The translations under genes and the position numbers were made by a program. Source: Tulasnella sp. 424 (taxonomy: Eukaryota > Basidiomycota > Agaricomycetes > Cantharellales > Tulasnellaceae). From it: a stretch of 64,000 nucleotides of DNA. The notes under the pieces are model-generated. The model was not told where the DNA came from. It did not search any database and was given only the letters and a program-made list of their open reading frames with translations. This document shows, piece by piece, positions 50,925 through 61,937 of the stretch. Each line of letters starts with the position of its first letter. Within the stretch, counting starts at the first letter, position 1. The DNA is taken from assembly GCA_019633425.1 (NCBI GenBank), contig WSUB01000021.1:124001-188000 (forward strand), given 5' to 3'.

Positions 50925-52922
50925 TTAAGCAGGCTTGGATCGGAGGTTTTGAGTTGGAGGCAGAGTTCTGCGAGCGTTCGTCTCCTGCCTCCATTGCCTC
51001 GGCAACAACGAAAGGCCGGAGATATAAACCAGGGGTATAATCTACCATAAAAATAAAAATAAATCTTGATTAGATCTAGCACTTGGGTCGAACCTCTCCG
51101 AACCTACGATAATCATAGCGATCCACCAGGCTCTTATATGCCTCAGGAACGGCACTTCATCGATGTGTGACCCAAACACAAGGTACCACTCGTGCCCATA
51201 TCCCTCATGCACGTTGTAAAACGCTAGAGCAATTATGGAAAGGCCTAACAAAGCGTGTGCGTAATTCTGGATAGGGCGGGCTTTGATGGCGGGGAGGATT
51301 GTGTCACCGGCTGTCGGCCTCTTTGAAACGGGAGCGGGACCGCTTTCGTTCATTAGAGCCGTGGTCTCGGGACTAGGCAGAGCGGGTGGGTAGGTTTGGC
51401 GTACCGAAGACGATGTATGTTCTGGTTCAGACATCGCTTGGAGTGCGATGGATATTTCGGGTTCGTGGGCGTTCCAAGTTTCCAGAGGAGGGAGAGGCTT
51501 GCGCTTGGGTTTGAAAAAGTGAATTATGACGCCGAGAGCCATTTGGAAGAGGTAGAGAATGAGGAGTACAAGTCCAACGCGCTTCGTAAAGCAGTTAATT
51601 AGGTCGGGATGCACTCCAATACGAACGAATTGTACTTACTCTGTGATTGTCCTGGAAATGGTCAGCCCCCACGAAATTATAGGCGATCACCCAGCCGGAA
51701 AGGATGATTGGGGCCGAAACGACGAACTGGACGAACCAGTGGGCGGTGAACCACTTGTCTTTGAGGAATGGGATGGTGCGGGAGAACCTCGCGATGAAAA
51801 TTCCTGTGCGGAAGCCAAAGTGAGGTTGTCTCCCAGTAATACTAGTTTGACATCATGGCGCACACGTACCTATAGGGAGGCATACCAAAAACCCAACGGT
51901 CATTAAAACCCCGTGCGTCCGAATCTTCTTCTCCGGGTCCGGCCGGGAAGCGCCCTCGCTCGAGTTTCCATCAGATGATGCTCCGGTAGGCAGCGGAATG
52001 ATCGTTTGAGTGCTCGTCCCGATCACTGTAGTCGTAGCGCCCCTCCCAGTGGAGAGAGCGCTGACAGATTGAGTGAGGTCCATAGTGGCGGTGCCCATTT
52101 TGTCGTGTTGAACGAGTTGAGCATCGACTGCGCTGGACGATGGCTTGCTAGTAGAGTAGGCCCAGATCATGGGCACGGCATTTTGGGCCGTGTTCGGGAG
52201 GGGGTAGGTAAATGCGATTGTCGTCGAGTTCGCAGACAACTACATAATAGAAAAGGTAAGTAACATCCCATCGCGATGAAGTATCGACCCCAGGGACGGA
52301 GCTTACAATCGTGTTTTCAGCAGCGAGAGTAGCAATATCGGTTGGGTTCGCAATCACCGTAGGCATGACGTGTTCCGTCGCTTCGCGTTGGGAAATTGTA
52401 ATGGTTCCGTCCGCATTGGGCCATGTAATCACCATGGGTGAGTTCGGCATGTGGGTACCAAAGCCAACTGCCATCCATCCTAGTTGGCCGATTGCGAATT
52501 GACTAACAAGTTGGTCTATGAGAGGACGGCAGTGGTTAGTAATGGGCACGTTACAGTGTTGTGGGGTGCAGCGAAGATGTGCTTGGATGGGTTTGCCTTG
52601 GCGTCTCCGATCAATCACATGTCGCGGATAATTATGACAACGTCGCGCCGCTTGGCTGACTCTCCGATAGATTGCATACTCACAAGTTACGCTGTTCCCG
52701 TTCATGACCGCGTTGACGCAAAGATTCTGGTGGATGTTCGTAACGGTTTGCATTAGTCGTGATTGGTTTAGGAGGGGAGCGTGCAGGGCGGAAGGTTGCA
52801 TTAATACTCTGGCGAACGACTTGCAAAGTCTCAGAAGGTGAACTTACTGTTCCGCAAAACTGCCCACCTGTGGCAGCTTGCACTGTGGATAGCAACAACG
52901 GAAGTGCTATAAGGCGGAGCAT
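50925..52922 (-). CDS. DOMON / cytochrome b561 membrane protein
   Basis: Predicted secretory-pathway membrane redox protein. It starts at the ATG at 52922 with a signal peptide (MLRLIALPLLLSTVQA). Exon 1 ends FCGT. Exon 2 (acceptor CCACCAG) reads NLCVNAVMNGNSVTY. The DOMON haem/sugar-binding domain continues with QLVSQFAIGQLGWMAVGFGT and MVITWPNADGTITISQR. A Ser/Thr-rich linker leads to the cytochrome b561 membrane domain. Its candidate haem-ligand histidines lie in THGVLMTVGF, WFTAHWFVQFV and QNYAHALLGL, with membrane segments around them. The last exon (acceptor GGTAG near 51040) ends LVYISGLSLLPRQWRQE... and stops at 50925. This architecture is common in fungi and related to the cytochrome domain of cellobiose dehydrogenase; it may transfer electrons across the membrane. 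Confidence 0.88.
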
Positions 52923-54018
52923 TCGGGTACATCGAGCGGCTGCCTGAAACCAAGAGCACGAATGATGGGGGGATCGAGTTGAGCAAGGGCGAAATTGTCA
53001 GCTTCGAGCCTTTAAGGTGGAGTAGTGGTAATGAGGGTTTAAATTTGGCTAGTCGAAGCCTGCCATCGAGCTTCGTACTGCATCATCGGCGATTCTATAC
53101 CGTAGCAAGTCCCTAGATTCACTGGCTCTAAGACGTACGACATAAAATTAGTAAAAGAAATGATGTGCTGCCCTCCCAGGCCTCACCTTGTGGGTTGATC
53201 GCAGTTGACCCGAACCTGCGCTCGTTGTTCGCTTATATCGATATACCAGTGAATAAAACACTTGAAAGCCAATTAAATGAGCTAAGAGCGACCTAATATA
53301 AGCTTTTGATCCTGAAAAAGAGCTTTTAGAATACAGGATTAGAGGTTCTTGTGCGGGATTTCTTCAGATCCGGCCCCCTACCCCGGATCAGGCGGTTTTT
53401 TCGATGCAGAATATTACCTCGAAAGAAGAGAGACGTCTTGCCCTCGTCTTCGAATTCCGAAGACTACGAGTGAGACAAATGCCGCTATACATGGAGAATG
53501 CCGTTCAACGCTCGGCATGGTGTGATCGCCGTGCCGCCGGGGTTACTCGGTGACGGACGGTCTTGTTACGCCGTCTATCTTCATGATTGCGCTCAACGAT
53601 TTGCTTGATGCTTAATTTTGCTGCCACTAGCATGCAGTGTGACGAGAACACCGGACAACAACGAGCATCGGATAAAATAACCGACTTGTCTGACATCCGC
53701 CGCTTGCTCTTCGACCCGTTACCGTATTGCAATCGAAGTTCACAGAAGGCCGTCGCCGTTCACGCTCAACCGACTCATCCGGGAGCACAATTGCGGAGAA
53801 ATGGAACTCAATCGCGGCTCCCAACACATTAAAATCAATAACAAGTATGTAGACACGTCTATGAACATCGTCACCGGATTCATGAACCTCGCTCGTTGCG
53901 CTGATTGCCGGATGTAACAGTAGTATATTAGCCAAACGGTAAATACGCTCTACTGCCGGCAAATTTTAAACTCTTTGAAGCCGAGACGAGAGCTTGACCA
54001 TCCAGTTTGTTCGGACAT
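52923..54018. other. intergenic, includes OPT M2 3'-flank repeat
   Basis: 53600-53935 resembles about 10610-10985 at the 3' side of M1, so the 3' flank belongs to the duplicated OPT cassette. Otherwise no gene or RNA is recognised. Confidence 0.45.
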
Positions 54019-56350
54019 CTAGAACCCCTTGTCAGGGTCTGTTTGAAAGTACGGAACTCCAACGGCATCAGCGGCTTCAGAGGACGGCAATTGATCAAAT
54101 GATGTGAGCTGAGAACTGAGTTCAAAGTAGTTCTACACGTACTGTTGGCCCAGACGGTGTTTCCCCACCAGTCAAGTGATATCCGTCCATTCTTGGGTAA
54201 CTGAAGAGCCAGAAATATCGTAATTACGGCTATCCCGGTACCTATATGAGGGGGGAAGCATATTAATTGTGCTTCGAGACCCTGCAGACACCGATGGAAT
54301 GATACGAACCGGCTTCTAGCGCACAAGCTAGGATGTAATTGAATTTTGCCCACGATTTATAACGCCGGACACGGAGAAGATACTCTGAAGCATAAATATC
54401 GTCATTATAGTGCATGAAATACGCATGTCATGCGGATTGAATCCACTTACGGAAGAGAAAAGCTACGATAAAGTAGGATGTAAAATTGATTCCGGTAGCT
54501 GGCGGCGCGGATGTTGGACCGTTCAAGAATACCAAAATGTTGAAGTGGCGAAGAATCGATTTCGGGTATTTGCGCTGCCATAACCATATAGGAATGGGTA
54601 GAAGAGCCCCGATCACGAGTCCATAGACTTGAAAGTGGTATACAGAGCCCTTGCCAAACTGCCGACTGGTTCCTATCAACCCCCTAGTTGAGGAGCATTC
54701 AGCAACAGCGGGAGTGGAGAGGAGATGCTCTGACCAGACAATGGAAGCGGTGAAGAAGGTGTTATTTCCCGGGCAAACCAGTTGGTGAGGTTGGTTGGGA
54801 TCGCATATGTCGGGAACCGATGCGAATATAGCGTTCTTCTCAGCTATTTGAACACAAACTGAGATGACCATTGCAATGAGTTGGACTGGAGCAATTCCGA
54901 TTGAGTAAGTGAGTTTTGCATTGTATGATGTGTAGACCTGCCTGAGAAACTTGCAGCAGGTGGGATTTTGAGGTAATGCCCAAGCTTAAGGTTTTCAAGG
55001 AATGACATGGACCGACCGAGACTTTGGACGGCCCATACTTTGAAAACCTGGTCCATGGATTAACTATGTAACCGCTTGTTCAGTCGGAAAAACTTACCAT
55101 ATTTGCAATGGGCCGTCCCGGCAAAAGAGCACCAGGAATGAGCTCTGCGAAGAGATTGATAGGCACGGGAGTCCCACTTTTTGCATACACATATGTGCAT
55201 GGCAGAACATATATGAATGGAAGCAACGTGGCAAGCACAAGCAACCAGATCGGTACGTCGAGGTCTTGAAGCTAGAAGAATGTCAGCATTTGGGATGTAG
55301 ATACCGGATGTACTACCCACCTTGATCGCACCAATGAGCATTGAAAATCCGACTATAAAAATTCCAGTGTAATAGTAGCCCGAAACCTCTGGGTAGCGGC
55401 GCATAAGTTTAGCGTGGATGTCGTCGTCCTCGACCTTCGTGCGCCGAACAACCGCTAGGATCGAGCGACTTTCGTACAGGATGGTATGGACAATCACGGA
55501 GGTTACTAACATGAAGCTAATAAGGTAGGTCAGGGCAAAGGTAACTGGGATATATACGGGTGAGTATTCTTCATAGGCCGTGACGTTGAGTTGCCTGTCG
55601 GGTGTCAGAACACGATGGACGTCGTATGGAAGGCCAAACCGGTCGTATGCGGAGTAACCGGTTATGGGGAGATGCCCCAGTTTCCAGACCTAATCGATAC
55701 TTCAGTTGAACCCAAAAGGATTGATTAAAAAGCTGCTTACGTCACTGTAATAAAGGAGTGGAGCCAAAATCCAAAGGAAAACCACGAAACCCAAAAAGAT
55801 GTTGACACTTGCCCACCTGTCGGATAGCGTAAGAAAGCGGTTACTGATAGATACCATCACAGTCGACGTACCACGGGACAATTAGTGGAGACTTTATATA
55901 CGAAATCTGGTTCCAGTCGAAGGTAAGGAGGCCCATGCCTAAGCCTGTAACCGTTCCGAATAGTTGGTTGACCACGACATTGTCTGTTATGGGCTTTTAT
56001 TGGTGAGCTTCGTACCCTAGAGTATCTAGTAACAGACGAACTTGGACTCATCCAACAAACCCATGAAAATGATGATAACGCTGTGAACAAAAAGCCTGTC
56101 ATTCCAATACTCTAGGATCAGTTCTGAGGTACCATTTAACTGGAGAAAGTTACCTCACCTGGGAGGAAGTAGTAGCAAAACGCCCCCACCCCGCATACGA
56201 CGAAGAACTTATAACGCGTTATTTGCCCGCTGCGGATTTCTTCATCCGCGTGAAGAGTGTTCAGAAGGGCAGAGGTGACTAAAGAGGTCGGCCAGATAAT
56301 AGAAGCAGGGTAAATGAAGAGAGCGCGGCAGAATGCAGCAAAAGCGAAGT
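54019..56350 (-). pseudogene. OPT-family transporter M2, 3' part (split by retrotransposon)
   Basis: Downstream portion of the M2 OPT gene, from the insertion point at 56350 (...FAFAAFCRALFIYPAS) to the stop at 54019-54021 (TDPDKGF). It contains the expected exons: LFTALSSFSWVCWMSPSS, NVVVNQLFGT, VWKLGHLPITGY, NLFAELIPGALLPGRP and GLIGTSRQFGKGSVYHFQVYG. The acceptor of the short GC-AG intron has changed from CAG to CAA near 54900; an AG 15 nt further would keep frame and drop five residues. Apart from the insertion this half reads well, so the gene was probably functional until recently. Confidence 0.88.
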
Positions 56351-56474
56351 GCGAGCATACATGGCTGAGTGGATGCTTCGGCTCGCGGACATAGCGGAGG
56401 ACGGACGGACATGTTTGGCCTTAGACTTTTCCATCACCAATCCGCTGTCCGACTCCCCTCCGTTTCGTTTTCAA
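56351..56474 (+). repeat. split direct repeat A1
   Basis: Left terminus of the retrotransposon, starting TGCGAGCATACATGG. Nearly identical to A2 at 61938-62062. Confidence 0.9.
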
Positions 56475-56543
56475 ACGAGAATTATCCACTAGAGCTCTGA
56501 TAGACTCCATTTACATCTTTCTACTACCGTTACTGCTGCAGGC

Positions 56544-57086
56544 ATGCCAAAAGACACTCGCAAGCAGCCCAAAAAATCCGCTCGCCAGCCAACAACTACA
56601 CGGGGCGTGCAGACCAGAAGCAACGGCCCTGCAGGACCAGTTGGAGAATTGCCAAAAACCTCAAGAGTGAGGAAAGCACCATACTTAGTTCCAGGAGGCC
56701 AAGGGTTGTACGTTTTGAAACGGACCGACCGAAAAAAGCAACGGCCCACCGAAGAGGATGAAGAATCCGGCGAAGGAGACGGAGGAGGAGAGACAGATGG
56801 AGCCGACGGATGGAATGGAATCGATCCAACAGAAAGATTAGAAGAAAGACGGACCGGCGATGAATCGGGAGACGAAGCAGAGCAACCGGCGACCACGCAA
56901 CCCACCACGCAGCCGACTCAACAAAACTCCGAGCGGGCCCCAACCACCTTATCTCAGTTCCGGCAACGCATCATGGCAAAGAGATCTATATCCCAGAATC
57001 AAAGGAGGGTCCCAAAACCTCGTAAGTCACGTTCGATTAGATTTTGCCCACAAAGAAACGCCCGCGTCAAGTTTGACGCGGCATAG
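56544..57086 (+). CDS. retrotransposon ORF1, basic N-terminal Gag-like frame
   Basis: 180 codons from the ATG at 56544, Lys/Arg- and acid-rich, disordered, no known domain. A consensus donor GTAAGT follows position 57021. If it is spliced to the AG at 57371-57372, the frame joins without a shift to the zinc-knuckle frame at 57387. That would make this the N-terminus of one longer Gag protein. Without splicing it is a separate ORF ending at 57086. Confidence 0.55.
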   Translation: MPKDTRKQPKKSARQPTTTRGVQTRSNGPAGPVGELPKTSRVRKAPYLVPGGQGLYVLKRTDRKKQRPTEEDEESGEGDGGGETDGADGWNGIDPTERLEERRTGDESGDEAEQPATTQPTTQPTQQNSERAPTTLSQFRQRIMAKRSISQNQRRVPKPRKSRSIRFCPQRNARVKFDAA

Positions 57087-57386
57087 TGCCGTAGACGGAG
57101 CCAAGTTTACGCGAAAGCGAGACGATTCCCCTGCTACCTACAGCACGTACTGAGCCCCGTAGTTTGGGTATATACATCAGTTGGCCGTGATCGCCTTAAC
57201 TAGCATTGCGTCAGATTATTGGGCCGCGATCGCCTTGACGAGCATTGCATCAGACCACTGGGCCGCGATCGCCTATCCGCCGAAGGCGATGACCTGCGAA
57301 CGGGCGAAGATTCCCGAATGAAGAACCATGTTACTGGTTCAAAGTAATGACTTGACTTTGCATTATGGCCAGGCAACGGCAATGAC
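57087..57386. repeat. inter-ORF segment with ~40-bp tandem repeat
   Basis: From about 57180 to 57275 a ~40-bp unit (containing GCCGCGATCGCCTTGACGAG) is repeated about 2.4 times with few changes. The segment otherwise carries no frame and may be an intron. Confidence 0.6.
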
Positions 57387-58637
57387 ATGAACGCGCGTCA
57401 GCGGAGAGCATCGACAATGTCCGTGAATCAGTTGGAGCGGCGAAGTTCCCCTCTATTGGATAACACAACCTCCCGAGGAACACAAGACAAGATCCGCAAT
57501 ACCGAGGAACCAATCAGGCTGGACTCGCCTTCAGTTGCTGAGCAAGCCGTCGGAGGACGAACGAATTCCACGAACGGACACTTCGCATCCGGCAACGCCT
57601 CAGGGCTTATTTCGAACACGCTACCGAGTCAGCAGACCACTCGCCCACAGGCAACACGGCCTGAGATCCAAGAAGGCTACGTTGCAACCGGGAATGTTCA
57701 CGTCATTCCACCCGCTGTACGGAACGTCATGGCCGCCGGATGGTCTAGCCACATACCCCTGAGCCTCTTAACCGATGCATACTGCCGGAATTATTCAGCG
57801 CACGAATCCCTTTCGGCGACCATCACTTCGGTCCAGAACGGCGGTCTCCAGCTTAAAGTAGCATCGGAACTGCCAGAAAGGGGTGAATCGTCAATCACCC
57901 GAGGAGAGTGGAATCAAGCGTGGCCACGACTCCTTTCGCTAATCGGGCAACATATTCCCGGTATCTATGGCAAGTGGCACGAACACTACACACGGATCGC
58001 AAATCTCGAAGGACTAGACGATGAGTGGGAGTACTACCGTGCTTATGATATCAAAATCCGGAAGCGCGCACTGCGTGAGCCACTTGACCCAAGCTTATGG
58101 CACCCAGAGGTTATGTCCAGATGCCGGCTCGAGGTGGATACAAGGAGAAGGGACATGGCCCACGCCGAGATGTTGGCATCGCTGCAATCCGTAGCCCAAA
58201 CAAACAGTGGGCCATACGGCAATGGACCTCGCACACCAATCAGGCCTCCACGGCGCATGTTCATAACCGAGCCCAACAAGTTCACACCTTCACCGAACAA
58301 GTTCACACCCTCACCCAAGACACGCTGGTTTCGGCCCAGGGAGGATGGCGAGTCACATCCCGCAACGTCTTCTTCCCTCAAATGCATTGTTTGCGGGTCC
58401 AACAATCCAGCACACGGAACGTGGAAATATTGCGACGCGTCCTCAACCATTTTTGGTAAACCCGTCTTTATGGTCCGCGATTCGTCCGGAAGATTCGGTA
58501 ACACTTCCGGTGGTCGCCGAATCTGTTGGGGCTTCAACAACCAAAGATGCGAATCTACAGGCGGAACATGCCTTAGAGGGGATCACATCTGCTCGCTTTG
58601 CGGAAGTGGCGCCCATAACGCCCAATCGTGCCAATGA
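57387..58637 (+). CDS. retrotransposon Gag-like protein with Cys/His zinc motifs
   Basis: 416 codons. The N-terminal half is polar; the middle (...SHIPLSLLTDAYCRN..., ...WPRLLSLIGQHIPGIYGKW) is a helical segment as in Gag-like proteins of DIRS-order elements. A 7-residue repeat NKFTPSP occurs twice near 58278-58315. The C-terminus holds Cys/His clusters: CIVCGSNNPAHGTWKYC, then CWGFNNQRC, CLRGDHICSLCG and HNAQSC. Such clusters are expected to bind nucleic acid. The last ~260 nt overlap the RT frame, which lies in the +1 frame. Confidence 0.8.
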   Translation: MNARQRRASTMSVNQLERRSSPLLDNTTSRGTQDKIRNTEEPIRLDSPSVAEQAVGGRTNSTNGHFASGNASGLISNTLPSQQTTRPQATRPEIQEGYVATGNVHVIPPAVRNVMAAGWSSHIPLSLLTDAYCRNYSAHESLSATITSVQNGGLQLKVASELPERGESSITRGEWNQAWPRLLSLIGQHIPGIYGKWHEHYTRIANLEGLDDEWEYYRAYDIKIRKRALREPLDPSLWHPEVMSRCRLEVDTRRRDMAHAEMLASLQSVAQTNSGPYGNGPRTPIRPPRRMFITEPNKFTPSPNKFTPSPKTRWFRPREDGESHPATSSSLKCIVCGSNNPAHGTWKYCDASSTIFGKPVFMVRDSSGRFGNTSGGRRICWGFNNQRCESTGGTCLRGDHICSLCGSGAHNAQSCQ

Positions 58638-60234
58638 AACCGAATTTCGCCGAATCGTTACTCCCCTGAAAGCCGACGCTTGGGAAGGAGTACTCCAGGA
58701 GATGGACCTTAACGCAAAGTTCGGCGACATTGTTGTTGGGATTCGCCAAGGTTTCCGTCTCGGCACGTCAGAAATACCCCTTTTACATACGCTAATACAC
58801 CGTAATCACCAATCGGCAAAGGCAAATCCAGAAGCTATCATAAAGCACATTAATAAAGAACTCAGCGCCGGCCGTTATCTCGGACCGTACCAAATCGAGG
58901 AACTGGAACATACCATGGGGCCCTTCCGGGCGTCTCCGCTCGGAGCTGTTCCGAAATCCGAACCCGGCGAATTTCGTATCATACAAGATTTCTCCTACCC
59001 TGTCAATAATTCAAAGACCCCGTCAGTAAATTCGGAGATCGATTCGGATGATTTCCCATGTGATTGGGGTTCATTCACCGAAGTATATAAAATCGTAGAC
59101 ACGGCCCCAAAAGGAGCACAAGCAGCGACCTTCGATGTCGATGCAGCTTTCAGGATCATACCGGTGCATCCGGAAGATCGAAGGAACCTAGTGGTGGTAT
59201 GGAACGGACTTGCCTATGTAGATACAGCCGTGCCATTTGGCGCCGCTAGCTCGGGAGGATTGTTCGGCCACGTTGCGGATGGGCTGCGCGCTATTATGAT
59301 GGCCCGGGGGTTGCAACCGACTCGGAACTGGGTCGACGATTTTGTCAGCTTTCGTTTTCCTATTCCGGATACCAACCCTCAACGATTCCTATACAACGAA
59401 GATACGGTATACGCGATTGGAGAGGAACTTGGGGTTCCGTGGAAAAGAACCAAAACGCGCCCATATTCACCACAATTCCGCTACGTTGGTTTTGACTGGG
59501 ACATTCCCGCACGCACGGTGTCTATCCCCGAAGAGAAGAAGGACAAATATCGCAAACGAATTCAGGATGCATTAACCAAAGGGCGGTTAAAGCGAAAAGA
59601 AGTCGAGAAGGTCATTGGGACCCTTACCCATTGCGCTCTCGCGACGGAATTAGGCCGCACCCACCTGTCCAGCATAGCAAACTTTCTTGCTTCCTTTGCA
59701 CACTACCAGAACACGCACCTCTCCTTGGCCATTCCAACAAGAGCACGGGACGATCTTCAGTGGTGGCTAGCTCATCTAGCCGACCCTTTCTGCGGATCAA
59801 GAATTCGTACACCTCCTGATCCCGAAGATTTAGACTTTTGGGTAGATGCATCGACATCCTATGGTATCGGCGTTGTTTTGAATGGAGGATGGGACGCCTG
59901 GGTCTTAACTGCTGGATGGAAGTCCAAAGGCAGAGATATCGGTTGGGCAGAGATGGTCGCAGTTGAACTCGGGTTGAGGGTACTGGTGGCCTCTGGGATA
60001 GAAAGGAAGAACATAGTTCTCAAGTCGGACAACCGAGGCGTGATCGGAGCTCTCAAAGCGCAACGGTCCCGTAGCTATCAGCAAAACCTCGTCTTGCGCC
60101 GAATTGTTGGAATGATGCTGGAGCACGACATTTGGATATCATCGGAATACGTACCATCAAAAGACAACGTGGCCGATGGCCCGTCACGAGGACTTGCGCC
60201 AGCAGGCAGGTCGAGACAAAATGGTTCCACCTGA
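58345..60234 (+). CDS. retrotransposon reverse transcriptase / RNase H
   Basis: 629 codons if read from the first Met, but conserved sequence starts only around residue 90, after the Gag stop. The first part is probably reached by +1 frameshifting or reinitiation. RT motifs: GPFRASPLGAVPK, the catalytic Asp in FDVDAAF (264-266), PFGAASSGGLFG, and WVDD (329-332) as the YxDD equivalent, then RYVGFDWD. The RNase H domain follows with the acidic set D501 (FWVDAS), E536 (WAEM), D562 (LKSDNRG) and D612 (DNVADGPSR). No methyltransferase domain is present, unlike DIRS1. This frame ends 111 nt before the YR frame. Confidence 0.93.
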   Translation: MASHIPQRLLPSNALFAGPTIQHTERGNIATRPQPFLVNPSLWSAIRPEDSVTLPVVAESVGASTTKDANLQAEHALEGITSARFAEVAPITPNRANETEFRRIVTPLKADAWEGVLQEMDLNAKFGDIVVGIRQGFRLGTSEIPLLHTLIHRNHQSAKANPEAIIKHINKELSAGRYLGPYQIEELEHTMGPFRASPLGAVPKSEPGEFRIIQDFSYPVNNSKTPSVNSEIDSDDFPCDWGSFTEVYKIVDTAPKGAQAATFDVDAAFRIIPVHPEDRRNLVVVWNGLAYVDTAVPFGAASSGGLFGHVADGLRAIMMARGLQPTRNWVDDFVSFRFPIPDTNPQRFLYNEDTVYAIGEELGVPWKRTKTRPYSPQFRYVGFDWDIPARTVSIPEEKKDKYRKRIQDALTKGRLKRKEVEKVIGTLTHCALATELGRTHLSSIANFLASFAHYQNTHLSLAIPTRARDDLQWWLAHLADPFCGSRIRTPPDPEDLDFWVDASTSYGIGVVLNGGWDAWVLTAGWKSKGRDIGWAEMVAVELGLRVLVASGIERKNIVLKSDNRGVIGALKAQRSRSYQQNLVLRRIVGMMLEHDIWISSEYVPSKDNVADGPSRGLAPAGRSRQNGST

Positions 60235-60345
60235 CACCAACCGAATTAGTCCCACTCTTGTCCCCTAGCAAAGCGTAGACAATCCCAGTACGATTCACGC
60301 AATCTGTAGATATTCCGTGAAGTCAATGGACCTGGGCGACCGGGG

Positions 60346-61665
60346 ATGAGCACCACCCAATTGCTGTGCCTTAAGTTTCCACGCTCTCCGATTTCAATAT
60401 CGACGTCCTCCCTCCTAATGCACCCACTTCGACTCCTTGACCCAGACACTCAGCCCCCGCCTCTTTACACGATCAGATCCACCCGCATCCACCTATCAGT
60501 TGGCAGTGAAAACCACGACCCCCGTCCTTCATACCAAGGTGCATCCCTAATCCCGTACAAGTCCAAGACCTGGAACGATTCTGCGCGCACTAGCAACACC
60601 CCCAAGTCAACCCAGACCAAATGGACCCAACGAAGGAAACCGGACGCTGCACCTCATCACGTCGATGTGGAGTGGGAGCTAGGATACCAGCTATCTGATG
60701 GAACAATGAACGATCTCAACCGTGCCCTCAATGACGGAATCGCGAGATCCACCTCCAAGAAATACAGCAGCGCAGTTCGGCGTTTCCTTCAATTCTGCGA
60801 CACCGAAGGCATCCCAGAGGAAGACCGGTTACCCGCTCCAGAGGTTGTTCTATGTGCCTTTGCAGCCCGTGGAGTTGGAAGGCAGGCGGAGAGTACGATT
60901 AGGAATGCCTTGACGGGCATACGGTCTTGGCATGTCGCGGAGGGTCGCGACTGGCACGGCGGTCCACGCCTAGCAAGAATCATTCGAGGGGTGAAGATGT
61001 CGGCACCGCAAACAAGCACACGACCCCAACGCGCCCCGTTCACGGCGACATTTCTGGCTACCTTGGTCCTGGAGCTTGACCTATCAGACCCATTTGATGC
61101 TGCAGTGGCAGCAATTAGTGGAACCGCCCTGTGGGGACTGGCACGACTGGGGGAGTTGATTCCGGACTCGAGTTTTTCCGCAGACACGTCGCGATTCCCA
61201 ACCGGCGCTGACCTCGGTCCCCTTTCCACTACAAGGAAATCTCGAACACTAAGACTCCCCTATACAAAGACAACTCAGGTAGATGGTGGCAAGATAATCC
61301 TGACCAACCAGTCCGGTCTAGCAAACCCATTACCGTTAATCGAAAACCACCTTGAGATCAACCATCCGAGCCAAAGCGACCTATTGTTCGCATTCAGGGG
61401 GAAGGATCAAAAGCTTTCAATTATATCAAAGAAGTCCTTCCTGCAACGGTGCAATGGCATACTCGAGAAGAAAGGTTATGGACGCATTACGGGCCACTGC
61501 TTCAGAATTGGTGGCACTTATGAAATGCTCAAGGCGGGAGTCGCTCCGGAGGTGGTGCAGAAACTGGGTCGATGGAAGTCGGATGCCTTTCTACGATACT
61601 GGCGCGAGGAACAGGAGATCGGGGAATTACATATTTCAGATGTCCACATTCCGGACCTAGAGTAG
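60346..61665 (+). CDS. retrotransposon tyrosine recombinase
   Basis: 439 codons. The N-terminal ~100 residues are low-complexity. A core-binding (SAM-like) helical region follows (ARSTSKKYSSAVRRFLQFC...). The catalytic domain has the full set: R267 (LARLGEL), K308 (LPYTKTT), H384-x-x-R387 (GHCFRIGG), W410 (LGRWKSD) and the nucleophile Y418 (FLRYWR). It would integrate a circular cDNA by site-specific-type strand exchange, which explains the lack of a target duplication. The start may be an internal Met (residue 25, or 121). Confidence 0.93.
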   Translation: MSTTQLLCLKFPRSPISISTSSLLMHPLRLLDPDTQPPPLYTIRSTRIHLSVGSENHDPRPSYQGASLIPYKSKTWNDSARTSNTPKSTQTKWTQRRKPDAAPHHVDVEWELGYQLSDGTMNDLNRALNDGIARSTSKKYSSAVRRFLQFCDTEGIPEEDRLPAPEVVLCAFAARGVGRQAESTIRNALTGIRSWHVAEGRDWHGGPRLARIIRGVKMSAPQTSTRPQRAPFTATFLATLVLELDLSDPFDAAVAAISGTALWGLARLGELIPDSSFSADTSRFPTGADLGPLSTTRKSRTLRLPYTKTTQVDGGKIILTNQSGLANPLPLIENHLEINHPSQSDLLFAFRGKDQKLSIISKKSFLQRCNGILEKKGYGRITGHCFRIGGTYEMLKAGVAPEVVQKLGRWKSDAFLRYWREEQEIGELHISDVHIPDLE

Positions 61666-61759
61666 TCGATAATTGAGGATGACGGATGCTTGACTGCGCA
61701 GTTGGGTGGGTGGTTCGGTCGCGTGGCACTCCCAAACCGTGCGCCGTCGTCGCGATTTG

Positions 61760-61937
61760 GGGTGCTTTGGGAGTACCCCGCCCTCACCGTCAGACCGTGT
61801 CCAAGACGCCGACGATTAGGTATCGGAGGCCACGCGGTTTCACCCAACTTGGTGCCAGCTAGGCGGGACTACTATAGAAGTTAAGCTAAGCTGACAGAAT
61901 ATGGGCAAATCACATACCAAAGCTACAGAGAGCGAGC
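61760..61937 (+). repeat. split direct repeat B1
   Basis: 178 bp, from GGGTGCTTTGGG to GAGAGCGAGC; repeated at 62112-62289. Confidence 0.9.

Noticed and set aside
60789..61229. 146-codon minus-strand frame
   Set aside because: Antisense to the tyrosine recombinase core, which carries the catalytic residues.
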